Shown in pieces: positions 7,939 to 17,465 of a stretch of DNA of 64,000 bases; the stretch's first letter is position 1; each line of letters opens with the position of its first letter. The stretch is from Pelosinus fermentans JBW45 (GTDB lineage Bacteria; Bacillota; Negativicutes; DSM-13327): NCBI RefSeq assembly GCF_000271665.2, contig NZ_CP010978.1, forward strand, positions 4,943,001-5,007,000, given 5' to 3'. Below the pieces are notes generated by a model. It was given only the letters and a program-made list of their open reading frames with translations, searched no databases and was not told the origin of the DNA. A program made the position numbers and the translations under genes.

Positions 7939-8805
7939 TGTTTTTTTATTCATATGAACTTCAGCCCACTGCTTCCACGAATTTTCAAAGGTAGCATAAT
8001 CCATGCCTACATTTTTACGGATAGCCTTCTCTAAGCTATCACCAGCTTTTAAACTCTTAACAACGTCTTGCAGCGTATCCTCTCCATACACCTCGGCCAT
8101 ATAACGTACAGCAGCTAGTGATTGACGATATGCCAGGGACTGATTGGACAGTTCATCAAAGCTGTCCTCCAGCTCTCTCATGGTGTACATCCTATCATCC
8201 AATACATTATCAGCAGTAATCCATTCATAATGATTTGCACGATACTCCACATACTGGGCCAGACCTTCTGTAAACCAGCGAGGATAATTCCCATTGGTTA
8301 TATGATCAAACACCAAATGAGTATACTCATGCACCATCGGACCTGAATGAATAAATTCTTCCACGGACTCGCCATCATTTAACCATACGTGAGGTGATAG
8401 CAGTTGAATGGTTCCACCCCAGTACACTCCCATGGCACTTTCATTACCAGACCAGCCAAAAGCCTGACGCAGCTGGTTCTTATTCGAATGAATAAGAATT
8501 AATGTTTTACCAGAAGGCGCATACTGCAGCGTTTCAACTACTGGCTGATATGCAGCCTCAGCAGCCTGTCCTATCATACTTACTGTGTCAGCATCTACTG
8601 GAGCGTATTTGATCCTAAAATGCGCAGTTTCGTAAGTTGCCATATCCCTTGCTTCATAATTAACCTTTATCTGTACCGCTTGACGTACTAGAGGATAAAG
8701 CCACATACGAGGTTTGGTAGGCATAGCAAAAACCAGCATTAGAATAAAGAGCAGTCCAGCAACCAATATAAAGGTATTCGCTTCGCCTATTAGTACTTTA
8801 CGCAT
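7930..8805 (-). CDS. Membrane-anchored gluzincin metallopeptidase (peptidase MA-like)
   Basis: A 291-aa protein with one N-terminal transmembrane anchor (about 8-28) and an extracytoplasmic catalytic domain. The zinc site is HEYTH (His159, Glu160, His163), with the third ligand Glu in the downstream helix (WFTEGLAQYVEY), as in the gluzincin clan and the peptidase MA-like family. A C-terminal helical part resembles the DUF and TPR-like tails of relatives. The substrate is unknown; many relatives are encoded in spore formers. The start has a good GGAGG. Monocistronic, sharing a terminator with the small convergent gene. Confidence 0.82.
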   Translation of the reverse strand: MRKVLIGEANTFILVAGLLFILMLVFAMPTKPRMWLYPLVRQAVQIKVNYEARDMATYETAHFRIKYAPVDADTVSMIGQAAEAAYQPVVETLQYAPSGKTLILIHSNKNQLRQAFGWSGNESAMGVYWGGTIQLLSPHVWLNDGESVEEFIHSGPMVHEYTHLVFDHITNGNYPRWFTEGLAQYVEYRANHYEWITADNVLDDRMYTMRELEDSFDELSNQSLAYRQSLAAVRYMAEVYGEDTLQDVVKSLKAGDSLEKAIRKNVGMDYATFENSWKQWAEVHMNKKTEK

Positions 8806-8889
8806 AAGGCACCCTCCTCTCCTTCTAAGAGTTACAGGTGCTCATTATAGCATAGGCTCAACATACTTTCTATCGGTATTTTATGTAAA

Positions 8890-9522
8890 CTAGCTTACAA
8901 TTGTGATCCCTTTACTGGTCCCGATCCGCGTGGCTCCAGCAGCAATCATAGCTGCGGCCTCTTCGGAGGTACGAATCCCACCTGATGCTTTAATCCCAAT
9001 TCGATCTCCGATAATGGACTTAAATAACCTGATATCTGCAATGGTGGCACCGCCTGCTGCAAATCCTGTAGATGTTTTAATAAACTGTGCGCCACTTTCT
9101 AAAACAATATGGCAAACCCGTTCCTTTTCTTCTTCTGTTAGCAGCCCGGTTTCTACAATCACCTTAACAATACGTCCTTGCCCTTCTGCTATGACCTGTT
9201 GAATATCATACAGTACAGCCTCCCAGAGACCTAATTTTGCGGCACCAATATTAATCACCATATCTAATTCATCAGCACCATGCAAAACAGCTTGCTTAGC
9301 TTCAAAAGCCTTGACGATGGACAAATTTGCTCCCAAGGGAAAACCAATAACAGTAGCCACCTTCACACCCGTGCCCGCTAATAAACTGACTGCCAAATCT
9401 ACATAACATGGATTAATACATACAGCAGCAAATTTATATTCTGCCGCTTCTCTACATAAGCAACGAATGTCATGAGGCGTTGCATCTGGTTTTAAAAGCG
9501 TATGATCAATATAGGTATTCAA
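8890..9522 (-). CDS. deoC: Deoxyribose-phosphate aldolase
   Basis: A 210-aa class I aldolase cleaving 2-deoxyribose 5-phosphate to glyceraldehyde 3-phosphate and acetaldehyde in deoxynucleoside salvage. The TIM barrel shows MVINIGAAKLG (about 88-98), VKVIVETGLL with the proton-relay lysine, the Schiff-base lysine in FIKTSTGF (about 148-155), and GIKASGGIRT. I chose the TTG at 9522 (LNTYIDHTLLK as N-terminus), eight bases after AAGGAG; a longer frame to 9582 adds non-homologous residues. No other deo gene is adjacent. Confidence 0.95.
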   Translation of the reverse strand: MNTYIDHTLLKPDATPHDIRCLCREAAEYKFAAVCINPCYVDLAVSLLAGTGVKVATVIGFPLGANLSIVKAFEAKQAVLHGADELDMVINIGAAKLGLWEAVLYDIQQVIAEGQGRIVKVIVETGLLTEEEKERVCHIVLESGAQFIKTSTGFAAGGATIADIRLFKSIIGDRIGIKASGGIRTSEEAAAMIAAGATRIGTSKGITIVS

Positions 9523-9627
9523 TTTCAATTCTCCTTTACATGTGAAATATGATTCCCTTCTTAATTGATACATATTTCGCACTACATCACCAAATACCTT
9601 TAAGCTAAAAATGATTTCAACATAATA

Positions 9628-9656
9628 TAAAAAGACCTAGCTTTCGCCAAGTCTTT
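9628..9656 (-). terminator. Terminator of the Fur-family gene
   Basis: On the minus strand AAGACTTGGC-GAAA-GCTAGGTCTT is followed by TTTTTAT. It lies between the Fur-family stop and deoC, so deoC probably needs its own promoter or read-through. Confidence 0.75.
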
Positions 9657-9677
9657 ACTTCTTTTGCAAATTATGAT

Positions 9678-10103
9678 TTAATTGCTATTTTTACGTTGAC
9701 AAGTCGGGCAGATTCCATGAAAATAAAACTGTTGTCCCATAATCTGATACTTAGTACCTTGAGAGACTTCATTTACAAATGCATCAATATTAATATCATA
9801 AACGTCTTCAACTTGACCGCATTCCGTACATCTCACATGAGGATGATTCGTCATAACAGCATCATAACGAAAACTATCTTCACCAGCATTTAATACTTGC
9901 ACTAAACCAATTTCTTTAAGAATTTCCATCGTTTTATAAACGGTAGCTAAACTCATCGTTGGGTACATCGCCTGCAGCTCATTAAAAATCATCTCTGCAT
10001 TAGGGTGAGACTTTGTAGAAGATAACATATTATAGATAGCCAGCCGCTGAGGGGTAACCTTAAATCCTCTGTCTCTCAGCAAAGAAGTGATACAGACTTC
10101 CAT
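9678..10103 (-). CDS. Fur-family regulator, PerR-like
   Basis: A 141-aa metal-dependent repressor. A winged-helix DNA-binding domain occupies 1-85 (VTPQRLAIYNMLSS, LATVYKTMEILKEIG). The dimerisation domain holds the HPHVRCTECGQVEDV segment and a second CPTC pair, together forming the structural zinc Cys4 site. PerR-type members sense peroxide through Fe2+ bound by His/Asp; Fur-type members sense iron. The lack of extra C-terminal His residues and the general pattern favour PerR, but the distinction is not certain. Transcribed from a consensus promoter at 10166-10195, with its own terminator. Confidence 0.85.
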   Translation of the reverse strand: MEVCITSLLRDRGFKVTPQRLAIYNMLSSTKSHPNAEMIFNELQAMYPTMSLATVYKTMEILKEIGLVQVLNAGEDSFRYDAVMTNHPHVRCTECGQVEDVYDINIDAFVNEVSQGTKYQIMGQQFYFHGICPTCQRKNSN

Positions 10104-10165
10104 ATATTCACCACCAATTCCAATTTATTTTTTATAGAAAACAATTATCGAGTAGTTTTATCTCT

Positions 10166-10195
10166 ATTTTAATATATACTAAAAACTGTTGTCAA
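10166..10195 (-). promoter_or_regulatory. Sigma-A promoter of the Fur/PerR-like gene
   Basis: On the minus strand TTGACA (10195-10190) lies 18 bp from TAAAAT (10171-10166), about 60 bp before the ATG. No clear TTATAAT-N-ATTATAA Per box was found. Confidence 0.65.
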
Positions 10196-10221
10196 GGAAA
10201 ATCTCTATCTTAATAAAAGTT

Positions 10222-10267
10222 AAATGGAAGAGCCTCTGGGATACTTTTCCCAGGGGCTCTTCCATTT
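10222..10267. terminator. Strong terminator after the coat-like genes
   Basis: A stem of about 18 bp pairs AAATGGAAGAGCCTCTGGG with the complementary CCCAGGGGCTCTTCCATTT, with one wobble position. It lies just beyond the CotF-like stop codon on the minus strand. Confidence 0.8.
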
Positions 10268-10285
10268 ACGTAAAGGCTGCTTACT

Positions 10286-10606
10286 TTAATTGCTAAATTT
10301 GCTTTGGGCTTTGTTGATCTGCTGAGCAGTTGCATTTTCCACATTGTAAAAGCCTTTTTGCTGCATCACATCAAAAATTTGTTTTTGCTGACTATATACA
10401 TCCCCAAGAACATTCATGTAATCCTTTCGAAGCTGATCATTGGCAGCTTCCAGAATGTATGAATTAATTGATTCTGCAAGATGTTTGCTTTCATTTAACG
10501 CCAATTGCAGTATGTCCTGATCAGCAAACTGGCTGCCTTGCCCATTCATTTGTCCTTGCTGCTGCTGTTGGTTTTGTTGTTGGTTCTGTTGACCTGCTTG
10601 TGCCAC
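10286..10606 (-). CDS. Spore coat protein, CotF-like
   Basis: A 106-aa protein with a Gln-rich, low-complexity N-terminus (about 1-25, many QQQ and QGQ runs) and an alpha-helical CotF-type domain at about 28-95 (DILQLALNESKHLAESINSY, DVYSQQKQIFDVMQQKGFY). The helical pair with a Tyr-rich end is typical of CotF/CoatF proteins deposited on the spore surface. It forms a two-gene minus-strand operon with the smaller coat-like gene upstream. Presumably expressed under a mother-cell sigma factor, but no such promoter was identified. Confidence 0.8.
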   Translation of the reverse strand: MAQAGQQNQQQNQQQQQGQMNGQGSQFADQDILQLALNESKHLAESINSYILEAANDQLRKDYMNVLGDVYSQQKQIFDVMQQKGFYNVENATAQQINKAQSKFSN

Positions 10607-10623
10607 AATATCACCCCTATCCT

Positions 10624-10827
10624 TTATTGTAATGTTTGACTTATATTCAAATGCTTACTAAGAGTTTGAAAATGTTGCTGATTTTTTTGTGCCATTTGTT
10701 GAAAAAGTTGTTTGGTTTCTTTGCACTGAATGGTACTAGCAAAGTGGTTCAGGCATTGCACTGAATTCTGCTCCATTCCTAGAAAATCTTCCAATTGCAT
10801 TACTTCTTTGGATGATAACATGACCAT
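10624..10827 (-). CDS. Small coat-associated protein, partner of the CotF-like gene
   Basis: A 67-aa helical protein (LSSKEVMQLEDFLGMEQNSV, FQQMAQKNQQHFQTLSKHLN) resembling the first helical hairpin of CotF/ferritin-like spore coat proteins. It follows a GGAGGGATGG ribosome binding site and ends 17 bp before the CotF-like gene, so the two are one operon. The exact function is not known; the call rests on helical pattern and neighbour. Confidence 0.6.
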   Translation of the reverse strand: MVMLSSKEVMQLEDFLGMEQNSVQCLNHFASTIQCKETKQLFQQMAQKNQQHFQTLSKHLNISQTLQ

Positions 10828-10970
10828 CCCTCCTTTCTCCTATGTAAAAATAAGTTGGCTGTCGGCGAAATGTATAGTTGCATCTCACCCTCGCTGACTA
10901 TAGCATGCACCATAAAAATACCAACTATACACAAGGAAGCCTTATACATTTTCTAAAAAACAGAACATTT

Positions 10971-11093
10971 TTAACCGCGAAGATACGAAGATTACGAAGA
11001 ATTTTAAATGACCATGATCCCCCTTTGTGTCCTTCGTGTTCCTTCGCGCCTTCGCGGTTCGTTGCTTTTTTCATAACCCTATATATTTTCTTG
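10971..11093. repeat. Intergenic inverted repeat, GAAG subtype, copy 1
   Basis: The left arm begins AACCGCGAAGATACGAAG and the right arm ends CGCCTTCGCGGTTC followed by GTTGCTTTTTTCATAAC, a tail shared with copy 2 at 14974-15180. The arms contain GAAG units at about 9-bp spacing. No coding capacity; ORFs across it are artefacts. The rest of the 10828-11165 gap holds an isolated GTATAGTTG/CAACTATAC inverted repeat and the lytR terminator. Confidence 0.8.
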
Positions 11094-11101
11094 TCATGAT
11101 C

Positions 11102-11149
11102 AAAAAAATATCTGACAAAAGAGGCCGCCAACAGCCCCTGATGTCAGAT
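11102..11149 (-). terminator. Terminator of lytR
   Basis: On the minus strand ATCTGACA pairs with TGTCAGAT, with further AGGGGC/GCCTCT-type pairing inside, and is followed by ATTTTTTT. It lies 17 bp beyond the response regulator stop. Confidence 0.8.
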
Positions 11150-11165
11150 GACGAGTAATATTCTA

Positions 11166-11918
11166 TTATTTTAATCCTAATATATCTTTGATCTCTCTAA
11201 CTCGACTTTTGCTAATTGGTATTTCAACATCGCCTTCAACTTTTAACCAGTAGGTTCCCTTAAACCAAGGCACTACCTCTTTTACCTTATCCATGTTTAC
11301 GATATAACTCTTATGCACACGCACTAAATTGGTCTGGGCCAAGCGTTCCTCTAATTCCGTTAAAGTACTTGTATAACTAAATTCACCATAAATTGTAACG
11401 ACTGTAACAATACCTTTTTGGGTATACACATAATTCAAGTCATTGTAATGCACCATAATAATCTTACCATTTTTTTCCAAGGGAAGCTTTTGCACAACAA
11501 TTTTGGATTTATTTAACGCCGCATCCACACGACCAACCGCGGCCCGCCATTCATCACCATGATAATTTTTCAGACGCTGGATTGTCATATGTACACGTTC
11601 TCTTTCAAAAGGCTTTAAAAGATAATCTACTGCGCCAACTGTAAAAGCCTGGACAGCATATTCATCATAGGCAGTGGCAAATACCAGTAAGGTTTCCGGA
11701 ACGATAGTACGAAGTATAGCCGCAGTTTCTAAACCATTCATGCCCCGCATTTGTACATCCATAAAAATAACATTCGCCTTTAATTGAGCTGCTAATCCAA
11801 TCGCTGCGGCCCCACTATCCGCTTCGCCCACAATTTCCACTTCATTTTCCAAGGACAATAAATACTTTAGCTCATCCCGAGCCGGACTCTCATCATCTAC
11901 AATTAAAATGCTAAGCAC
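11166..11918 (-). CDS. lytR: LytTR-family response regulator
   Basis: A 250-aa regulator. The receiver domain (1-120) has the acidic pair in IVDDE, phospho-acceptor Asp in VIFMDVQM and Lys in YLLKPF. The LytTR DNA-binding domain (about 140-248) shows LNYVYTQKG and LVRVHKSYIVNMDKV. I chose the GTG at 11918 (VLSILIVDD), six bases after GAGGGGG and overlapping the lytS stop by 8 bp. It is translationally coupled to lytS. In staphylococci and bacilli LytSR activates the lrgAB holin-like operon; lrgAB homologues occur at 33.6 kb in this window, so that link is plausible. Confidence 0.93.
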   Translation of the reverse strand: MLSILIVDDESPARDELKYLLSLENEVEIVGEADSGAAAIGLAAQLKANVIFMDVQMRGMNGLETAAILRTIVPETLLVFATAYDEYAVQAFTVGAVDYLLKPFERERVHMTIQRLKNYHGDEWRAAVGRVDAALNKSKIVVQKLPLEKNGKIIMVHYNDLNYVYTQKGIVTVVTIYGEFSYTSTLTELEERLAQTNLVRVHKSYIVNMDKVKEVVPWFKGTYWLKVEGDVEIPISKSRVREIKDILGLK

Positions 11919-13617
11919 ATTCTTCCCCCTCATCATACACACGCTTTGGAATACGCAAAGTTACTGTAGTTCCACTGCCTGGGGCACTCAAAAGGGACAA
12001 TCCATATCCTATGCCATATTGTCCTCGTAAACGTTCATGAACATTGGATAGACCAATGCATTCTGGAGCAGGCGCCGCCAAAGGACACCTCCCTTTGACA
12101 TCCATGCCGACACCATCATCACGAATCGTAATCACAATATCCTGACCATCTTCCTTAGCGCTAATTATAATGCAGCCACCATTTTCCTTGGGTTGCAGCC
12201 CATGCTTTATCGCATTTTCTACTAAAGGCTGAATGGTTAAGGTAGGAATCAAATATTTTTCTACTTCTTCAGATATCATCTCTTGAATTACTAGCTTCTC
12301 GCCATGTCTGGCTTGCTCAATGGTTAAATAAGCACGTACTTGGGATAGTTCCTCTTTGAGGGTGATATTACGCCCTGTTTTATGTAAGGTATGCCGAAAC
12401 ATAGCTCCCAACTTTAACAAAAGCTCTCTTGCTAAATCAGGTTTTGTACGTACCAAAGAAGTAATCGTGTTAAGGGTGTTGAATAAGAAATGAGGATTGA
12501 TTTGTGCATAAAGCGCTTTAAGCTCTGCCCTAGAAACTAATTTAGCCTGACGATCAATTTCTGTTAATTCCAATTGGGTGGAAAATAAATGGGCGATACC
12601 AGAAGCAAAAACTCTGTCTCCATGCCCTACGGCATTTGCCCTTGTATAATATAGCTTCAAAGTGCCTATAATGCGGTTCGCACGTTTTAAAGGCACGATA
12701 ATGGCACTGGCTAATTTGCAATTTTTGCAAGAACAGCCAATCTCTAAAGCATTTTGTGCAATATATAGCTCTCCTTTAGAAAGTACTTGACTGGTAGCAA
12801 GGGTTAATCCTAAAGTATCCGCAGAATGATGGGTTGACTCCACGCCTACAAAAGCCAAAACCTGCTCCGTATCCGTAATGGCAACTGCCTCATAGCTTCC
12901 TGCATTAAAAATAATTTGAACTGTTGCCTGAGCAGAGCTGCGATCTAAGCCATGTCGCAGATAGGGTAAGGTCTTGGTTGCAATATCAAGAGCTTTATGA
13001 GACTGTTCGGCCCCAACCTGTTCTTGGGTATACATCGCCGTCTTAATAATTAGCATAAAAATAGCAACGCCTAAGGAATTGACCAAAATCATCGGCATTC
13101 CAATCGCATCTACCAAATTCCTAGCCATATCATAGGGATGAGCCGTAAGCAAAATAATAATCATCTGCATGACTTCCCCTACAACACCGGCAAAAAAAGC
13201 GATCCACCAAGGAATGAGCTTCTCGTGATAATAACGGTGGATTAGACCTGCCAGTAATCCTTCACAAATACTAGAGATTCCACAAGAAAATGCTGTGAAA
13301 CCACCTAATAAATAGCGATGCCCGCCAGCTATAATTCCAGCTGCTGTCCCCATAATAGGACCGCCAATGAGCCCAGCGGCCATTACACCAATAACTCTGG
13401 AATTTGCTAATGCATCGCCGACGGGAATACCAGCATAGGTCCCTAAAATGCCAATAAAGCCGAAAATAATAGTGATCGCAGCTTTTTCACTAAAATTACC
13501 TTGTCGATAAATCATTCGCCGAAATACTGAAAATTGAGACAATAAAAAAGCCAGCGTAGCAGCCACACTCATTCGTTCAATCATTTCCCATAATAAAAAA
13601 TCAGTCAAAACCCTCAC
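11911..13617 (-). CDS. lytS: LytS-type sensor histidine kinase
   Basis: A 568-aa membrane kinase. The N-terminal 5TMR-LYT region (about 1-200) has multiple hydrophobic helices and the conserved GIPVGDALANSRVIG, PIMGTAAGIIAGG and EGLLAG segments. A GAF-like domain follows (about 215-345, with a CSCKNCK cluster), then a His_kinase domain with ALYAQINPHFLFNTLNTITS (His about 379) and a HATPase domain (VENAIKHGL, DDGVGMD). Members sense changes in membrane potential or small carboxylates. Operon with lytR by overlap. Start after a GGTGAG-like site. Confidence 0.93.
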   Translation of the reverse strand: MRVLTDFLLWEMIERMSVAATLAFLLSQFSVFRRMIYRQGNFSEKAAITIIFGFIGILGTYAGIPVGDALANSRVIGVMAAGLIGGPIMGTAAGIIAGGHRYLLGGFTAFSCGISSICEGLLAGLIHRYYHEKLIPWWIAFFAGVVGEVMQMIIILLTAHPYDMARNLVDAIGMPMILVNSLGVAIFMLIIKTAMYTQEQVGAEQSHKALDIATKTLPYLRHGLDRSSAQATVQIIFNAGSYEAVAITDTEQVLAFVGVESTHHSADTLGLTLATSQVLSKGELYIAQNALEIGCSCKNCKLASAIIVPLKRANRIIGTLKLYYTRANAVGHGDRVFASGIAHLFSTQLELTEIDRQAKLVSRAELKALYAQINPHFLFNTLNTITSLVRTKPDLARELLLKLGAMFRHTLHKTGRNITLKEELSQVRAYLTIEQARHGEKLVIQEMISEEVEKYLIPTLTIQPLVENAIKHGLQPKENGGCIIISAKEDGQDIVITIRDDGVGMDVKGRCPLAAPAPECIGLSNVHERLRGQYGIGYGLSLLSAPGSGTTVTLRIPKRVYDEGEECA

Positions 13618-13913
13618 CTCATATAGTGCCGATTTTTATATCTCTCCAACGTACATAAGGTATGATCCTTTAAATACTCTTGATTAAAGAATAACATGTT
13701 TAAATATAGCAAGCAACTACAACATGGTTCGATTATCCACCATAACATTGCTGCTTTAGTCTATGTTATTATCTAGCTCTTCATGGTAACAGGGTCTAAT
13801 TCCCCAGATTAATAGGACTATAGTACCTTATTCCTTCCTAAAAAATCCATTACAATAATATATACAATACTACAAAATATTACAGAAACGTTTTTATACT
13901 GGGAGTTGTTGTC

Positions 13914-14939
13914 ATGATCATTGACTATGCTGAACCTGGAATGATATTAGGGCAGGACGTTATAGACGAGTATGGAAAACTTTTACTTGAACAAGGAATT
14001 ACCCTAACAGAAAGTTATATTAATCGCTTAAAAAAATTTGGTATTAATACCATTCGCATCTTTGACCAAGAAGCAACGCTGCTAAAACAGCAGCAGCAAG
14101 TAATCCCCTCTGAATTGCGCACCGAGCTGTCCCTTTGTTTTCAGGCTTTGTCTTCACTGCAAACCAGCTTTCTGGCAAATGAAAAGCTTACTTTTTTATA
14201 TTTGGAACAAATTGGTAACCTTATCAATAACATTATCGATCAAGCATCACAACAAGCAACCACAATGATTAATACACAAATTTATTATCCCAATCAGCAA
14301 GAACTCGTTCATTCCATCAATGTCTGTTTACTTTCATTAATAACAGGCTTTCAGTTGAATATGTCCAAGGATGACCTTTATGAACTAGCCTTAGGGGCCT
14401 TATTGCATGACATTGGAAAAGCGACTCTTCCTCGTATCAATGGTTTGTTATTTGATAGTGCCAAATTGCACACATTATATGGACGTAATTTACTGTTGCG
14501 CAACAAATTATCACCAAAAATTGCACGAATTGTGGCCGAACACCACGAAGCTTTAGATGGATCGGGACTGCCCTTAGGTCTCACTAATAATAAAATTCAT
14601 TTGTTTTCAAAGATTGTAGCCATTGCTAATTTTTTTGATAAAGCGATCACAAAAGCCATTATTGAAAACACGTCTCAATTAGAGGTAATTGAAGGGATGT
14701 TAGCAAAAAGCAATACAATTTTTGATGTGCATCTTCTTACAATATTTATCCATACGATACCAATCTATCCTGTAGGCAGTTTAGTCCTATTAAATACGAA
14801 GCAAGTGGCCCATGTGACGAAAAATCATCAAAGCCACCTGCTGCGCCCTGAAATTAAACTCAACACAAAACTAGGCAAAGTGGTTGTCAACCTACGGCAA
14901 GAACCCAATCTGGCTATCAGCAAAGTGATTGAATACTAA
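13914..14939 (+). CDS. HD-GYP-like phosphohydrolase domain protein
   Basis: A 341-aa protein, probably a cyclic-di-GMP phosphodiesterase or a relative. The N-terminal 50 residues match the short domain that often precedes HD-GYP (EPGMILGQDVIDEYGKLLL). The HD domain has HSINVCLLS, LLHDIGK with the HD pair (about 165-166), and HHEALDGSGLP. The GYP motif is altered: GSGLP where GTGYP is usual, so activity may differ. The C-terminal part (about 255-341) resembles the tail of such proteins (YPVGSLVLLN). The gene stands alone, with a repeat element after it. Confidence 0.82.
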   Translation: MIIDYAEPGMILGQDVIDEYGKLLLEQGITLTESYINRLKKFGINTIRIFDQEATLLKQQQQVIPSELRTELSLCFQALSSLQTSFLANEKLTFLYLEQIGNLINNIIDQASQQATTMINTQIYYPNQQELVHSINVCLLSLITGFQLNMSKDDLYELALGALLHDIGKATLPRINGLLFDSAKLHTLYGRNLLLRNKLSPKIARIVAEHHEALDGSGLPLGLTNNKIHLFSKIVAIANFFDKAITKAIIENTSQLEVIEGMLAKSNTIFDVHLLTIFIHTIPIYPVGSLVLLNTKQVAHVTKNHQSHLLRPEIKLNTKLGKVVVNLRQEPNLAISKVIEY

Positions 14940-14943
14940 ATAG

Positions 14944-15180
14944 ACGCTACACGTCCTTTTTAAAAAACCTTTTGAACCGCGAAGACACGAAGAATATGAA
15001 GAACACGAAGGGCTAAGATATCGACCACAATCGAACCATAGAGAAGGGATAAAAGAATAAAAACAGCCCCTCATCGTACACTCTCTGAGTTCTCTGTGAT
15101 AAAAAATTCTTCGTGTTCTTTGCATTTCTTCGCGACCTTCGCGGTTCATTGCTTTTTTATATAACTCTATATATTATATT
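14944..15180. repeat. Intergenic inverted repeat, GAAG subtype, copy 2
   Basis: The most complete GAAG copy. The left flank GACGCTACACGTCCTTT is shared with copies at 30.9, 36.2, 40.4 and 53.9 kb. The left arm begins GAACCGCGAAGACACGAAG and the right arm ends GACCTTCGCGGTTCATTG. The tail GCTTTTTTATATAAC resembles that of copy 1. It fills almost all of the gap before tex. Confidence 0.85.
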
Positions 15181-15237
15181 TATAAATTTTTTTATGATAT
15201 AATAAAAACCATCTAAAAATCATAAAGTTGGTGCAAT

Positions 15238-17424
15238 ATGTTATATACTGATATTCCTATCGTAATCGCCAGGGAGCTTACTATCAAAGTTCCTCAGGTA
15301 ATTGCTACTATTAATTTATTAGACGAAGGCAATACTGTTCCTTTTATCGCTCGCTATCGCAAAGAAGCGACTGGAGAACTGGATGAAGAGCAGCTTCGCA
15401 CTACAGAAGAACGCCTGCAATATTTGCGCAATCTGGTAAAACGACAAGAAGACATCCTTGCTAATATTGAAGAACAAGGCAAGTTGACACCCGAATTAAG
15501 TGCGGCCATTATTGCCGCTACCAAACTGCAAGAGTTAGAAGACTTATATCTACCCTTTAAGCAAAAGAAACGTACTCGTGCCCAAGTTGCCCGGGAAAAA
15601 GGACTAGAACCTTTAGCCGACATTATTTTGTCCCAACAACTGACAACGGGTACACCTCTTACAGTTGCAGCAGACTTTGTATCCCCTGAAAATAAAGTGG
15701 ATACTGCTGAAGATGCCTTAGCAGGAGCTCTTGATATTATTGCTGAAACAATCAGCGAAACAGCCGATATTAGGGCCAACATGAGAAAGCAGCTATGGAG
15801 AACAGCCGAAATTCGTACAGAGCTGGCAGTAGCAGAGGAACTAGGTAAAGAAGTTCTTACTTATAAAGAATACAAAGAACCCGTTAACCGTATCCCCTCT
15901 CACCGTATTTTAGCAGTCAATCGGGGAGAAGATAAAAAACTACTTAAAGTAACCCTGGAAGCTCCACATGATACCAATATAGAATTAATCAATCGTCAAA
16001 TCAGTAAAGGCACTTCTATTTTCAGCGAATGCATCTTATCAGCAGTCACTGATGGTTATAAACGGCTATTATTTCCTGCTCTTGATCGGGAAATTCGCTC
16101 TCTTCTAACAGAGAATGCGGAAAAACAGGCAATCCGTGTCTTTAGCCTTAACCTGCGCCAATTACTTCTCCAGCCGCCTTTTGCTGGACATACCGTCATG
16201 GGACTTGATCCAGGTTATCGCACAGGCTGTAAAATGACCGTCGTTAGCCCTACAGGCTCTGTCCTCACCACAAATGTCCTTTATGTGACCATGGGAGAGG
16301 GGCAAAAAGAAAAATCAGCACAAATTGCTCTAGAGGCTATAAAACAATATGGTGTAACACTCATTGCAATTGGCAACGGTACAGCTTCCTATGAAACAGA
16401 AGAATTTACAGCCGGGCTGATTAACACCCATCAACTGCCAGTAAATTATCTAATTACCAATGAAGCGGGTGCATCTATCTATTCTGCTTCTAAACTGGCA
16501 AAAGACGAATTGCCTGATTTGGATGTCACCTTACGAGGTGCCGTTTCCATTGCGCGACGAGTACAAGACCCTTTAGCTGAATTAGTGAAAATTGATCCTA
16601 AGTCAATTGGCGTTGGTCAATATCAACATGACGTAAACCAGAAAGAACTGGGTGCAACCCTCTCTAACGTAATCGAATCTGCTGTAAATCATGTTGGTGT
16701 CGAGTTAAATACCGCCTCCATTGAACTACTAAAACATGTATCGGGCATTAATGCTACAGTAGCCAAAAATATCGTAGCTTATCGAGAAGAAAACGGCACT
16801 TTTAAAAGTCGAGTGCAACTACTTAAAGTTGCCCGTCTAGGACAATCCACCTTTATCCAATGCGCTGGTTTCCTGCGTATTCAAGATGGAGAAACGCCTT
16901 TAGATAACACTCCTGTTCATCCAGAATCCTATAAGTTAGCAGCAGCTATTTTAGCCAAACTTGGTTTCTCACCAAAAGATTTAAAAGATAAATCCACTCT
17001 GCAAACCATTCAAGAAGAAGCACTAAAAGCAAACGCTGCTGCTTTGGCAGCCGAGCTGGAAGCAGGCGAACCTACCGTTCGTGATATTTTGGCAGCACTA
17101 GCCAAACCCGGTCGTGATCCTAGAGAAGACATGCCAGCTCCTATGACCCGTAAAAATATTGTTAAATTATCAGAACTGACTGCTGGAACGATTGTAAAAG
17201 GCACTGTGCATAATGTAACTGATTTTGGCGTCTTTGTAGATATTGGCATTAAGACCAATGGTCTCATCCATCGCTCAGAACTGAGTTATAAACCCTTTCG
17301 CCATCCACTAGATGTTATTTCGGTGGGAGATATTGTCGATGTTATGATCTTAAACGTAGACGAAAATCGGAATCGTATTGGCCTGAGTCTAAAACAGGTG
17401 GCAGCAGCTGGAGATAAGAAATAG
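15238..17424 (+). CDS. tex: Tex family RNA-binding transcription accessory protein
   Basis: A 728-aa protein. It has the N-terminal Tex domain (NTVPFIARYRKEATGELDEE, about 28-47), a YqgF/RNase H-like domain (VMGLDPGYRTGCKM, about 320-333), helix-hairpin-helix repeats (LLKHVSGINATVAKNIVAY) and a C-terminal S1 domain (GTIVKGTVHNVTDFGVFVDI, about 648-667). Tex binds nucleic acid and is associated with transcription elongation and stress survival. Length is normal. The ribosome binding site is weak (AAGTTGGTG). Monocistronic, with a strong terminator at 17466. Confidence 0.96.
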   Translation: MLYTDIPIVIARELTIKVPQVIATINLLDEGNTVPFIARYRKEATGELDEEQLRTTEERLQYLRNLVKRQEDILANIEEQGKLTPELSAAIIAATKLQELEDLYLPFKQKKRTRAQVAREKGLEPLADIILSQQLTTGTPLTVAADFVSPENKVDTAEDALAGALDIIAETISETADIRANMRKQLWRTAEIRTELAVAEELGKEVLTYKEYKEPVNRIPSHRILAVNRGEDKKLLKVTLEAPHDTNIELINRQISKGTSIFSECILSAVTDGYKRLLFPALDREIRSLLTENAEKQAIRVFSLNLRQLLLQPPFAGHTVMGLDPGYRTGCKMTVVSPTGSVLTTNVLYVTMGEGQKEKSAQIALEAIKQYGVTLIAIGNGTASYETEEFTAGLINTHQLPVNYLITNEAGASIYSASKLAKDELPDLDVTLRGAVSIARRVQDPLAELVKIDPKSIGVGQYQHDVNQKELGATLSNVIESAVNHVGVELNTASIELLKHVSGINATVAKNIVAYREENGTFKSRVQLLKVARLGQSTFIQCAGFLRIQDGETPLDNTPVHPESYKLAAAILAKLGFSPKDLKDKSTLQTIQEEALKANAAALAAELEAGEPTVRDILAALAKPGRDPREDMPAPMTRKNIVKLSELTAGTIVKGTVHNVTDFGVFVDIGIKTNGLIHRSELSYKPFRHPLDVISVGDIVDVMILNVDENRNRIGLSLKQVAAAGDKK

Positions 17425-17465
17425 ATATAAGCTGCAAATAAGAAAATAAGTTTATTCTCTTGTAC

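Noticed and set aside
10872..10934. GTATAGTTG/CAACTATAC inverted repeat
   Set aside because: A 9-bp pair with about 45 bp between, no T-run and no gene association; could be chance.
10878..11131. Short ORFs on both strands near 11 kb
   Set aside because: They are translations of an intergenic inverted repeat and lack start signals.
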